Assembly (NCBI GenBank): GCA_029907715.1
Contig: JARYLI010000001.1
Location: 191,278-238,757 of the forward strand
From: Methanothrix sp.
GTDB lineage: Archaea; Halobacteriota; Methanosarcinia; Methanotrichales; Methanotrichaceae
DNA: 47,480 nucleotides
Direction of reading: 5' to 3'
The notes under the pieces were generated by a model, which was not told where the DNA came from, searched no databases, and worked only from the letters and a program-made list of their open reading frames with translations. A program made the position numbers and the translations under genes. Shown here in pieces: positions 38,147 through 45,813 of the stretch. Each line of letters starts with the position of its first letter. The first letter of the stretch is position 1.

Positions 38147-38737
38147 ATGAGGAAGCTGATAATCGCAAGGATAGTTCACTCTCCCGAGGATATGGGGTCC
38201 ATGGGTGCAGGGCTTGAGAGGATAGGGGTCTCCAGGCTCGGAAGAGAGAGGTGGGAGGAGAACCGCAGGAGGATCGAGCGGTTCTGGGACGAGCTCGAGA
38301 GGGAGATCGATCGCCTGGATGTAGATCCTGCACGATTGCGCATATACCAGGATGGTTTGCCCGCAGGCGGTGAGCTGGGTGAGAGGATTGTCAGGGAGAC
38401 AGCCTCAAAGGGCAGCAGAAACTATCAGATCATCGAGAAGCTCATGGAAAGGGGCGCGAGGATCGAGGCCACAGAGAGCCCGGAGCTGCTGCTGCGGGAG
38501 TACCAGCACATAAAGGCGATGGTATCAACCACCGGCGAGGAGCAGAGAAGGGCGCTGGATGCGTATAACATGGAGAAGGATCGCCTCCTCGAGGAACGGG
38601 ACGCGTATATCGCAAGAAGAATAGCAGAGACTCTTCGCGATGGCGAGACCGGCCTTCTCTTCATAGGTGCCCATCACAACGTTGTTCCCGGGCTGCCACC
38701 AGACGTGGAGGTATCATATCTCGGGGATCCCGGCTGA
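38147..38737 (+). CDS. conserved-looking soluble protein, function unknown
   Basis: The 196-residue protein has no signal peptide or membrane segment. It is rich in charged helices (RERWEENRRRIERFWDELER, LLEERDAYIARRIAETL) and ends with a hydrophobic strand and loop, TGLLFIGAHHNVVPGLPPDV. That ending faintly recalls the last strand of TraB/ChaN-type folds, a weak impression only. Codon use matches the neighbours, so it is likely a real gene. A hairpin follows. Confidence 0.6.
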   Translation: MRKLIIARIVHSPEDMGSMGAGLERIGVSRLGRERWEENRRRIERFWDELEREIDRLDVDPARLRIYQDGLPAGGELGERIVRETASKGSRNYQIIEKLMERGARIEATESPELLLREYQHIKAMVSTTGEEQRRALDAYNMEKDRLLEERDAYIARRIAETLRDGETGLLFIGAHHNVVPGLPPDVEVSYLGDPG

Positions 38738-38784
38738 CACAGAATGTGTTTGCTATATTGCAAGCGGTTTACTGGAAGCAAACA

Positions 38785-38850
38785 GCTCCAGAGTGGGGGG
38801 ATCTGCGGTAAAGCTCTCCCCTACTTGGGCTCCCCTCTGCATTCTGGAGC
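38785..38850. terminator. 8-bp inverted repeat between convergent genes
   Basis: GCTCCAGA (38785-38792) and TCTGGAGC (38843-38850) pair perfectly around a 50-base loop. Within it, G-rich (GTGGGGGG) and C-rich (TCTCCCCTAC) segments can also pair imperfectly. It sits between the gene ending at 38737 (plus) and gvpH (minus) and may end both transcripts. Confidence 0.4.
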
Positions 38851-38859
38851 ACTCCTGAT

Positions 38860-39459
38860 TCAGCCCCTCACACGGTTGATCCTCACCTGGAGTATGCCGT
38901 TCTTGAAGCTCCTGCCGCAGATGTCCCCCGCGTCGGGTGGGAGCCTCACAAGCTTCATGAACTCCCCTGCCCGGATATCCAGAACTCCCTCCCTGAGCGC
39001 TACAGAGAGCTCATCCTCCTCCACACCCGGGAGCTCCGCGACGACTGTTATGCTCTCCCCGTCATCCATCACATCGACTATCGGCTCCTTTCTGGGGGCT
39101 CCTGGTATCCTGACCTCGGGCGGTCTTGCTGGTCTTCGTGCCCCCGGTTTGCTCAGAGGCCTTATCGATATACCGTAATCGACAACGGGCTTGCTGCTCC
39201 ATCCAACCTCTATCCTGTGTCGCACCTCTGCGTCAGTCTCTGCTATTCGCCTCTTGAACTCAGGCGAGGATGCCTCAAGGGCTTTTATTATCCCTCCGAG
39301 CCCAGGGATGAACTGGCTCACGATTCCTCCAACTATCGACGGCTCCTCCGCGGGTTTCTTTTTCTCTGCGCTCTCGCCCCTGAGGGTTTTAAGAGCCTTC
39401 TCTATCTCATCCAGCCTGCGTTCTATCCTCTCCAGACGATCTTCATAACCATCTGACAT
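38860..39459 (-). CDS. gvpH: gas vesicle protein GvpH (Hsp20-like)
   Basis: The protein has 199 residues. An N-terminal coiled coil (EDRLERIERRLDEIEKALKT) is followed by a linker with IVSQFIPGLGGIIKALEA and a C-terminal alpha-crystallin-like domain (EPIVDVMDDGESITVVAELP, VALREGVLDIRAGEF, FKNGILQVRINR). GvpH acts as a small chaperone in gas vesicle assembly. The ATG at 39459 has GGAGTGA five bases upstream; a GTG at 39468 is the alternative. It is the last gene of the gvp cluster. Confidence 0.85.
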   Translation of the reverse strand: MSDGYEDRLERIERRLDEIEKALKTLRGESAEKKKPAEEPSIVGGIVSQFIPGLGGIIKALEASSPEFKRRIAETDAEVRHRIEVGWSSKPVVDYGISIRPLSKPGARRPARPPEVRIPGAPRKEPIVDVMDDGESITVVAELPGVEEDELSVALREGVLDIRAGEFMKLVRLPPDAGDICGRSFKNGILQVRINRVRG

Positions 39460-39468
39460 GCCGCTCAC

Positions 39469-39676
39469 TCCAAACAGGACATCTCATACCTGATGAATTG
39501 GTTGAAAATGGCCATCGGATGCAGACCATTTTCATCACATATGTGATATTGTGCCATGAATCTTTTTGCGGATACTGTTACCGAATCAAAATCCGACTAG
39601 AGCCAGAATCAGATCTCAATTCCAGCATCTCAACCGCAGCGAGATATCTGGGGCATCCTAATGCTGCATTAAGAGA
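39469..39676. other. intergenic region within the gvp cluster, no gene seen
   Basis: This AT-richer spacer between the small basic gene and gvpH shows no convincing frame. It could hold a separate promoter for gvpH. Confidence 0.4.
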
Positions 39677-39949
39677 TCACCTGCATCGGATCTCTGCAAG
39701 CCGCTTTTTGTGGAGAGCAATTGTGGATGCGTGTTTTCTCCTCACATCTAGCATGTGGTTTGTGGACTTCGCAAGGCTCTCCCTCCAGGCTCTCTTTATC
39801 CTGAGCCTGTGGGATGCAGCTTTGCATGACATCTCCTCCCGTCTCGCTCTGAGGTAGGGCACTATCTCTTCCATCAGCCGCATGCGATGTGCAGTTACCC
39901 TTGCATGCTGGATCCTTCTGTTCTCCATCATTCTGGACTTTCTCGTCAT
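39677..39949 (-). CDS. small very basic helical protein in the gvp cluster, unknown
   Basis: This 90-residue protein consists almost only of Arg/Lys/His-rich helix (MRLMEEIVPYLRARREEM, RLRIKRAWRESLAKS, VRRKHASTIALHKKRLAEI). Recurring HR/HK pairs sit roughly every 20 residues. AGGAGTGAGAG directly precedes the ATG at 39949, an excellent ribosome binding site. It matches no gas vesicle family that I know. It could be a vesicle-cluster accessory protein; function unknown. Confidence 0.55.
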   Translation of the reverse strand: MTRKSRMMENRRIQHARVTAHRMRLMEEIVPYLRARREEMSCKAASHRLRIKRAWRESLAKSTNHMLDVRRKHASTIALHKKRLAEIRCR

Positions 39950-39964
39950 CTCTCACTCCTAGAA

Positions 39965-40129
39965 TCATCTGAAGCAGGCGTCTAGCGAGCGTATTGATAT
40001 CCTGTATCTCAGGACAGAGAAGCAGGGGCCCCTCATTCTACCTTTTATATAGCCGGATGTGATCATTTTGGAATCCATCTCTCTGATCAGATCTACAAGA
40101 CCCCTGCAGAGATCAGAATCTTCGCTCAA
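39965..40129 (-). CDS. possible small gene after gvpF/L
   Basis: This weak 54-residue frame starts at TTG 40129 after GCGAGGAT and contains DSDLCRGLVDLIREMDS. It overlaps a TATA-like stretch (GGCTATATAAAAGG near 40041-40054) that may instead be the promoter of the next gene. Reported with low confidence. Confidence 0.25.
   Translation of the reverse strand: MSEDSDLCRGLVDLIREMDSKMITSGYIKGRMRGPCFSVLRYRISIRSLDACFR
40041..40054 (-). promoter_or_regulatory. possible internal promoter of the gvp cluster
   Basis: GGCTATATAAAAGG on the minus strand resembles a good TATA box and lies about 95 bases before the small basic gene at 39949. It may give separate expression of that gene and gvpH. Confidence 0.35.
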
Positions 40130-40140
40130 TTTATCCTCGC

Positions 40141-40794
40141 CTATCTGAATCCCTTCCTGCTCTTCCCCAGGATGTGTATGTCGACGAAGTTGTATGGTGG
40201 CCACGGTCCGGAATAGTTTGTCCTCAGATCGCTGTGCTCCTCGATAATCGCGCTTACACGCTCCGAGAAATTATCTATCCTGGAACGCTCCACGAGAAAC
40301 GCGGTATTGAGAATCAAGCGGTCACTGAAAAGGTCGAGGTTTTTGAAGTCCACTGATACTGTGCTGAGACGTTCCACGATATCCCTTCGAATCTCCTCAT
40401 CCCGGCCGTTCAAATCTACATTCTTCGGCTTGATCACCTTGACCCCCAGCTCGACCCGCCCCTCCACAACAGGCCATGCCTTCTTCATCGCAGCATATCC
40501 AGCACTCATGGCCACAGCAAGGTTCTTTCTTCCCTTGAACACCATACCATATGCGACCGGAAGAACATCATGCTCCTCCATCACCCTCCTGACGACCCTC
40601 CTGTGGATTTCCACGTCTTTTTCCTCGACACCATACTCCTTCAGTTCCGCCTCGCTTACAACAGGGCACAGGTCTCTGTATTCGATGGTGTGAACATCAC
40701 TGTTGCCGAAGCCGATTGGTCCGAAATCCGCATTTTCTGATCTGATCACGCAGTAGACGTAAAGCCCTCTCTGGGTGTCTCTCTTTGGCGGCAA
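40141..40794 (-). CDS. gas vesicle protein GvpF/GvpL
   Basis: The 217-residue protein has the family opening GLYVYCVIRSENADFGPIG, the conserved HRRVVRRVMEEHDVLPVAYGMVF and the C-terminal VDIHILGKSRKGFR. GvpF/L proteins are minor vesicle or assembly proteins that contact GvpA. Only one F/L gene is visible here, where haloarchaea have both. The TTG start at 40794 has GAGGAGG upstream. Confidence 0.88.
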   Translation of the reverse strand: MPPKRDTQRGLYVYCVIRSENADFGPIGFGNSDVHTIEYRDLCPVVSEAELKEYGVEEKDVEIHRRVVRRVMEEHDVLPVAYGMVFKGRKNLAVAMSAGYAAMKKAWPVVEGRVELGVKVIKPKNVDLNGRDEEIRRDIVERLSTVSVDFKNLDLFSDRLILNTAFLVERSRIDNFSERVSAIIEEHSDLRTNYSGPWPPYNFVDIHILGKSRKGFR

Positions 40795-40798
40795 GGCT

Positions 40799-41074
40799 TC
40801 AGACCTCCTCTACCCTCTCCAGGCTTCCTCGATGGCGGAGCTCCATTCTCCGGTAGCCGGTGATCTCGCCGTACTCGTCGAAACTCATCTCATATCTTCC
40901 AACGATATCCTGCGTGTCCGGTATGGCCCTGCGCTCCAGCACCTCCACGTTAACGATCCAGCCACCCTCTGTTCTGGATATGCTGCTTATCGATTCGAAC
41001 CTCTTTCCAAGGAGCTCCTCAGCAGAGGTTCTGGCGATTCTGAGCATATCCCTGAGACCAGGCTTTTCGGTCAT
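40799..41074 (-). CDS. gvpO: gas vesicle protein GvpO
   Basis: This 91-residue GvpO family protein has RDMLRIARTSAEELLGKRFE, GGWIVNVEVLERRAIPDTQD and GRYEMSFDEYGEITGYRRM. GvpO is required for vesicle formation in haloarchaea. It sits four bases before gvpF/L and ten bases after the unknown 120-residue gene. Confidence 0.88.
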   Translation of the reverse strand: MTEKPGLRDMLRIARTSAEELLGKRFESISSISRTEGGWIVNVEVLERRAIPDTQDIVGRYEMSFDEYGEITGYRRMELRHRGSLERVEEV

Positions 41075-41084
41075 CCTTCAACCT

Positions 41085-41447
41085 CTAAGGAACGAATATA
41101 AGATCGCAGTCCCTCAAGGCTTCAACCTGCTTTCCGTGCCAGCCCTTCACCGCCTCTCTGAGGTTGTATCGCCCCTCTCTGTTGATGAGCCCGTAGTACT
41201 TCAGGAACGAGGCCAGCCTTCTTCGCCTTGCTCTGCTTCTTCCTGACGCTATGGTATCGAGATCCACTGTGCCATCCGGCTTCAGGCACAGATAGAATGC
41301 CCTGGCTGCGATCCTGCCGTCATCGGTCATGGCTCTGACAATAAGCGCCTCTGTCTCGTTGATTCGCAGTCCTCTTGGTCTCCTCGAGAAGATCTCACCA
41401 ACACTGGCGATCTCAACATCCTGGATGACGGCGCCGACCCTATCCAC
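41085..41447 (-). CDS. unknown 120-residue protein between gvpN and gvpO
   Basis: The protein starts at a GTG overlapping the gvpN stop by eight bases, after CAGGAGGG. An N-terminal beta part (VGAVIQDVEIASVGEIFSRR, NETEALIVRAMTDDGRIAAR) is followed by a helical, winged-helix-like segment (RRRRLASFLKYYGLINREGR). I know of no gas vesicle family that it matches. Position and coupling make a vesicle-related role likely, either structural or regulatory. Confidence 0.65.
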   Translation of the reverse strand: MDRVGAVIQDVEIASVGEIFSRRPRGLRINETEALIVRAMTDDGRIAARAFYLCLKPDGTVDLDTIASGRSRARRRRLASFLKYYGLINREGRYNLREAVKGWHGKQVEALRDCDLIFVP

Positions 41448-42495
41448 ATGGACCCTCCTGTACAGCTGCTATCGCCTCATGCACCAGCTCCCTCTTCTCC
41501 TCCATCTCCTTCCTGGAGCTGGTCTTGTTGGCGATCACATCTATGCAGATTTGGTCCAGGCTGATGCCGGAGTCTCCGTTAAGCATCCTCAGGCCCTTGC
41601 CGATCATTATGCATGCCCGCGTACCTGGCTTCTGTGCATCCGGAAGCCGCTCCCTCAGGTACCTCACAATCCCAACCACCCTGCGCGCTACATCCTCTGT
41701 TAGCCCGGTATGCTCCATGACAATCCTGACCTCAGTCTCATAGCCGTAGTAGTCTGTGTATATTCCGACCATTCTGTCCAGAAGAGCATCCTGCGGCCTA
41801 TGGATGCCAGCATACTCTATGGAGTTCGAGGTCAGGATGGCTCTGAAATCCGGGTGAACTCTTATGTACCGGTCTTCCCCGAACTTCGTGGGCAGCTCCA
41901 GCACGCCCTCCTCAAAGACGGAGAGGAGGACGTTGTTCGCAGCGGGCTTGGTCCTTGAGAACTCGTTGTATATCAGGGTGTAACCGTACTTGCACGCGAG
42001 CGATAACGGATTATCGACCCACTCCACCTTCATGACATCTCTGCTCTTGAAGACATTGTGAATATATTTGTCTCGAACGCTCTCGTTCTCGATCTGTGAG
42101 TAGCCACCTATGAGATCTGCTGTTGTTATCGACTCATCTCCATTTATCCAGACAACAGGCCTTCCGAACTGCCGGGCGACATGCATCGCGAGGCTGGTCT
42201 TTCCACATCCTGTGGGGCCTATAAGATGTACAGGATAGCCGGCCTCGAGCCAGAGCTTCATCCTCGCCTCGGTCTCCCTGACCTCCGATGTCTCCACAAA
42301 GTGCTCGACATCAGGCATCAGATATGCTTCCTCGATCTCCTTCCTCAGGGCCTCTGGGTCGCGTGCTGCCGTCTGCGATTGCACCTTTACATGAATCTCC
42401 TCACGCTCCTTTGAGAGCAGCAGCTTCTTCTCCCACGAGGTCTGGTGGACAGACTCACCTCTCACACGTCTGGGATGGGTGACAACGTATCTCAT
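41440..42495 (-). CDS. gvpN: gas vesicle protein GvpN (AAA+ ATPase)
   Basis: This MoxR-like AAA+ ATPase has Walker A GPTGCGKTS, the segment WINGDESITTADLIGGYSQ, Walker B-like YTLIYNEFSRTKPAANNVL and sensor-1 ILTSNSIEYAGI. GvpN drives enlargement of gas vesicles from the bicone stage. The ATG at 42495 has GAGGG six bases upstream; a GTG at 42516 is the alternative. An N-terminal extension of about 60 residues precedes the ATPase core. Confidence 0.92.
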   Translation of the reverse strand: MRYVVTHPRRVRGESVHQTSWEKKLLLSKEREEIHVKVQSQTAARDPEALRKEIEEAYLMPDVEHFVETSEVRETEARMKLWLEAGYPVHLIGPTGCGKTSLAMHVARQFGRPVVWINGDESITTADLIGGYSQIENESVRDKYIHNVFKSRDVMKVEWVDNPLSLACKYGYTLIYNEFSRTKPAANNVLLSVFEEGVLELPTKFGEDRYIRVHPDFRAILTSNSIEYAGIHRPQDALLDRMVGIYTDYYGYETEVRIVMEHTGLTEDVARRVVGIVRYLRERLPDAQKPGTRACIMIGKGLRMLNGDSGISLDQICIDVIANKTSSRKEMEEKRELVHEAIAAVQEGPCG

Positions 42496-42535
42496 CTGGA
42501 ACCCTCTGGGGATCACAAAAAATATCTACCGGTGG

Positions 42536-43441
42536 TTAACCGTAGTAGAAATCTCTTATATATCTATTAACATCCTGCTCGACGTATCTCTGCATATCAT
42601 CTCTGAGAGCCAGTGCTCTGGAGTGCAGCTCCCTGGCGGCTGTGTTCATTCTCGATATGGCATCGTGGTTCTCTCTGATCTGGTTTTCCACATCCGCTCT
42701 GAATTTTCTCATGCCATCGTTGAGCTCTCTCGCACCCTCCTCCCTGATGCGCTCACCGGACTTTCTGAAATCGACTGACATCTTATCCATGGCGGATCTG
42801 ATCTCCGCTGCACCAGAGCCCATCCTCGATACAGCATCGCGGTTCTCTCTGATCTGGTTGTCCAGGTCAGCTCGGAAGCTTCTGAGACCCTCGTTTAGCT
42901 CTTTCGCACCCTCCTCCCGAATGCGCTCGCCTGCTTTTCTCATCTCCTCTGAGGTCTTGCCGATTGCGAGCTTCATCTGACGAACGCCGGTGCGTATCTT
43001 TGCTATGCCCTTCTTGTTCTCCGTTGTCTGTTCCTCTATCGACTTTTTAAGGGCGTTAACGCTTTTGGCCATTCTGCTCACACCTTCATCCCGGATGGCG
43101 ACTCCAGCGCTTCTCAGCTCTGCAGACTTTCTCCGCATCGCTTCCTGCCTCGCTCGAACACCCTTCCCCTGTATCGTCAAGGGTATCTCTGCAGACAATG
43201 CTGGCTCGACTTCCGCGGCCTTTGCTGGCACATCCTTTCGCTCTTCTGGTTTCAGCTGAACCTCAGCAGTGCGGATCTCGGCGATCGGGGGCTGAGCCTT
43301 CCTTCTGGCCTCGATTATGCTCTCGGCCAGCTGTGCCTTTGTACCCCCAAGATTCTGGATCCCAAGCTGAACTGCCATCTCCTCCAGTTCTCGCCGGGTG
43401 TGTTTTGTCACCAGTTCTTCTACAGTCTCTTCCATAGGCAT
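42536..43441 (-). CDS. GvpC-position coiled-coil repeat protein with SAP-like N-terminus
   Basis: The protein has 301 residues. Residues 15-46 form a helix-extended-helix (SAP/HeH-like) motif, TRRELEEMAVQLGIQNLGGT. A Pro/Glu linker (50-90) follows, then three tandem 58-residue helical repeats starting at 110, 168 and 226. Each opens with R-x-(A/S)-G-x2-I-R-x-E-G; copies two and three are close to identical in FRAD-x3-QIREN-x-DA-SRM. It lies between gvpA and gvpN, exactly where halobacterial gvpC lies in gvpACNO. GvpC clips across GvpA ribs to stiffen vesicles. I infer a GvpC equivalent, not a recognised homologue. Confidence 0.75.
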   Translation of the reverse strand: MPMEETVEELVTKHTRRELEEMAVQLGIQNLGGTKAQLAESIIEARRKAQPPIAEIRTAEVQLKPEERKDVPAKAAEVEPALSAEIPLTIQGKGVRARQEAMRRKSAELRSAGVAIRDEGVSRMAKSVNALKKSIEEQTTENKKGIAKIRTGVRQMKLAIGKTSEEMRKAGERIREEGAKELNEGLRSFRADLDNQIRENRDAVSRMGSGAAEIRSAMDKMSVDFRKSGERIREEGARELNDGMRKFRADVENQIRENHDAISRMNTAARELHSRALALRDDMQRYVEQDVNRYIRDFYYG

Positions 43442-43472
43442 CCCGAAACATCACAAAATCAGGAGTTCCTGA

Positions 43473-43703
43473 TCAGGCAGGAACTCCCGGTGCTGCGGCT
43501 ATGGCAGCCTGTTCGATCTTCGCCATCTCCTCAGAGTAGTGGAGGAATGTATCGACGGATGCGACCACCACTCTCGCTTCGACTGTCAGTATCTCGATGC
43601 CAACCAGCGATACCCTGGCCCAGACATCGACGACTATGCCCTTGTCCAGGATCCTGTCGAGAACCTCGGCAAGGCTGGACGAATCAGGTGTTGATGTTAC
43701 CAT
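43473..43703 (-). CDS. gvpA: major gas vesicle protein GvpA, copy 2
   Basis: This 76-residue shell protein has the conserved core [40 protein letters not shown] and the C-terminal [12 protein letters not shown]. It is identical to the first copy except for its last residues (PGVPA instead of PSA). GGTGAAAGAGA precedes the ATG. Many copies self-assemble into the hydrophobic wall of the gas vesicle. Confidence 0.96.
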   Translation of the reverse strand: MVTSTPDSSSLAEVLDRILDKGIVVDVWARVSLVGIEILTVEARVVVASVDTFLHYSEEMAKIEQAAIAAAPGVPA

Positions 43704-43952
43704 TCTCTTTCACCTCACGCGGAAGGTGCTGCGGCTATGGCAGCCTGTTCGATCTTCGCCATCTCCTCAGAGTAGTGGAGGAATGTATCGACGGATGCGA
43801 CCACCACTCTCGCTTCGACTGTCAGTATCTCGATGCCAACCAGCGATACCCTGGCCCAGACATCGACGACTATGCCCTTGTCCAGGATCCTGTCGAGAAC
43901 CTCGGCAAGGCTGGACGAATCAGGTGTTGATGTTACCATTCTCTTTCACCTC
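43489..43952 (-). repeat. 228-bp perfect tandem duplication covering gvpA
   Basis: Bases 43489-43716 and 43725-43952 are identical at every position I compared, offset 236 bp. Each unit spans nearly the whole gvpA frame and its ribosome binding site, including third codon positions. Confidence 0.95.
43715..43939 (-). CDS. gvpA: major gas vesicle protein GvpA, copy 1
   Basis: This 74-residue copy, first of the cluster, is identical to the next copy up to the last few residues, which end PSA. The same GAGGTGAAAGAG leader precedes both, so both should be translated equally well. Two doses of the shell gene fit its high demand. Confidence 0.96.
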   Translation of the reverse strand: MVTSTPDSSSLAEVLDRILDKGIVVDVWARVSLVGIEILTVEARVVVASVDTFLHYSEEMAKIEQAAIAAAPSA

Positions 43953-44331
43953 CGACAATTCTTTTCTCCAGAGATCTCTTGGAGCGTGATGCGTGAGAGC
44001 CCTCGTTTGTTGCATGAGCCATCCAGTAAAAGGGGGATGATCGAGCTGGGCCCGATCCATCCCCGCAGGAGGCTCTGGCCGTGTCCGACACCCGAGGGCG
44101 AAGACGGTATCATTGTTAATTGAGATCATCCACACAGAAGTAAACACTAATGGTTAAAATAGATTATTATCTGTCTAAAATAGTTTTTGTTTTTGTCTCT
44201 GCATGTGTTTCTGGGTATTTGTCAGAGAAATTAGCATCTGATGGAAATTGATAAACTATAGAAGATCCGGACGATCATACTGTATATCAAATCCGTACCT
44301 GATTCACAATGCTCTCTGGGGATAGTGCAGC
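43953..44331. other. divergent regulatory region between gvpA and the response-regulator gene
   Basis: This region is GC-rich near gvpA and strongly AT-rich from about 44110 to 44320. It must hold promoters for both directions. An interrupted palindrome CTCCA-N9-TGGAG (43966-43984), with an inner AGATCT, lies in the gvpA leader. CTGTATATC (44279-44287) is a fair TATA candidate for the plus-strand genes. No clear TATA box could be fixed for gvpA. Confidence 0.5.
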
Positions 44332-44700
44332 ATGAGGATACTGGTGGTTGATGATGCCCCTTTCATAGTGAGGGCGCTGAGGGATGCTCTTGGGGCAAGG
44401 GGTTTTGAGATTCATGAGGTGCATAGTGGCGAGGAGGCTCTATCAGCCTACCGAGATTTGAGGCCGGATGTGGTGCTGATGGATATTCTCATGCCAGGCA
44501 TGAACGGTATTGAAGCCACACGTGAGATTGTGAATATGGACCCATCCGCCAATATTATCGTGATAACCGCGATAGGCAAGCCAGGGCTGGAGAGGGAATG
44601 CATGGATGCAGGTGCGAGAGGGTTTCTTATGAAGCCCTTCAGGATCCGGGATCTTCTTGCTATTATTGAATCTCTCCCGAGAAGAGGCGATGAGCGTTGA
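44332..44700 (+). CDS. stand-alone response-regulator receiver protein
   Basis: The protein has 122 residues and is a single receiver domain: acidic pair Asp7/Asp8 (VVDDAPF), phospho-acceptor Asp51 (VLMDILMPGMNG), Thr79 and Lys101 (LMKPF). It has no output domain, so it signals by protein contact, as CheY does. It overlaps the kinase gene and is divergent from gvpA. Confidence 0.9.
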   Translation: MRILVVDDAPFIVRALRDALGARGFEIHEVHSGEEALSAYRDLRPDVVLMDILMPGMNGIEATREIVNMDPSANIIVITAIGKPGLERECMDAGARGFLMKPFRIRDLLAIIESLPRRGDER

Positions 44701-45812
44701 GAGGGATAGAACTATTTCGCGGCTATCAGGAGGATATAATCGAAACGATACCGAGCACAATTATAATTGTCGACAGAAGACTGGAAGTGCTGTATGCTAA
44801 CAGAAACTTCTATCTTAAGTCCTTCCGGACTGAGAAGAATGTATTAGGCATGCATCTCTCGAAGATATTCTCTCCCGTTTTCATGCAGAGGCTGGATGGC
44901 AAGATCAGTGAGGTTTTCTCCAGCGGAGAGCCGTTTGATGGGGAGCAGATCAGGTATCCGGGAGGAAGGTTCTACTTTTACAGGATCTACCCCCTTAGGG
45001 AGGCTGGTGGGTATGTAAGCAAGGCGGTGATCTTCATCGAGGATATCACAGAGATGACCAGGCTCGAGGAGGAGCTGCGAGAGTCGTACATAAAGCTTGA
45101 GAATGCCTATGCTGAGCTCAAGGAGCTTGACAGCATCAAGTCAGAGTTCGTATCCATGGTATCACATGAGCTGAGGACGCCTCTCACAGTTATCAATAGC
45201 TACCTGGAGATGTTCGAGGATGGTATGCTAGGGGGTCTCTCAGATGTGCAGAAGGAGAAGCTCCAGCTGATCAGATCGCAAACAGATACAATGATCCAGC
45301 TTGTGAATGACATGCTTGATGTGCTGAGAATTGGGCCCAGGCGGCTCAGACTCAAGAAGGAACCGGCAAGCATGGAGGAGTTGATTCGCTCGGTGATCGC
45401 AAGCCTATCGAGGCTTGCAGATCTCAGGGAGCACACGATAACATTCAGATGCGAGATGGTTGATACCCAGATAGAGTGTGATCCCAAGAAGATTATGCAG
45501 GTTTTGAGCAACCTGCTCACAAATGCGATCAAGTACACCCCCGATAGAGGGCGTATAGATGTGGTTCTCAGGGAGGATGCGGGAGGTGTTCTGGTATCGA
45601 TCAGAGATAACGGTATAGGGATCCGGGAAGAGGACAAGGGTCGTGTTTTTGAGAAGTTCTTCGCGATGAGCAACGAGGCCAGCGCATATACGAGCATGGG
45701 TCTTGGCCTCTCCATAGCAAAGGATATTGTGGAGGCGCATGGCGGGCGGATATGGTTCGAGAGCAGGTTTGGGGAGGGGAGCACATTCTACTTCACTCTC
45801 CCTCGTGGTTAG
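44697..45812 (+). CDS. soluble PAS-domain histidine kinase
   Basis: The protein has 371 residues. A PAS domain (about 8-118, IPSTIIIVDRRLEVLYANRN) is joined by a short coiled coil to the HisKA domain with phospho-acceptor His157 (VSMVSHELRTPLTVI). The HATPase domain has the N box NLLTNAIKYTP, G1 DNGIGI and G2 GLGLSIAKDIVEAHGG. No membrane segment is present, so it senses an internal cue. It starts at a TTG overlapping the regulator stop (44697), indicating a cognate pair. Confidence 0.9.
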   Translation: MRGIELFRGYQEDIIETIPSTIIIVDRRLEVLYANRNFYLKSFRTEKNVLGMHLSKIFSPVFMQRLDGKISEVFSSGEPFDGEQIRYPGGRFYFYRIYPLREAGGYVSKAVIFIEDITEMTRLEEELRESYIKLENAYAELKELDSIKSEFVSMVSHELRTPLTVINSYLEMFEDGMLGGLSDVQKEKLQLIRSQTDTMIQLVNDMLDVLRIGPRRLRLKKEPASMEELIRSVIASLSRLADLREHTITFRCEMVDTQIECDPKKIMQVLSNLLTNAIKYTPDRGRIDVVLREDAGGVLVSIRDNGIGIREEDKGRVFEKFFAMSNEASAYTSMGLGLSIAKDIVEAHGGRIWFESRFGEGSTFYFTLPRG

Positions 45813-45813
45813 A

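Noticed and set aside
39669-39968. 99-codon frame overlapping the small basic gene in another frame
   Set aside because: The 90-residue frame has the better ribosome binding site (AGGAGTGA); this one has a patchy composition.
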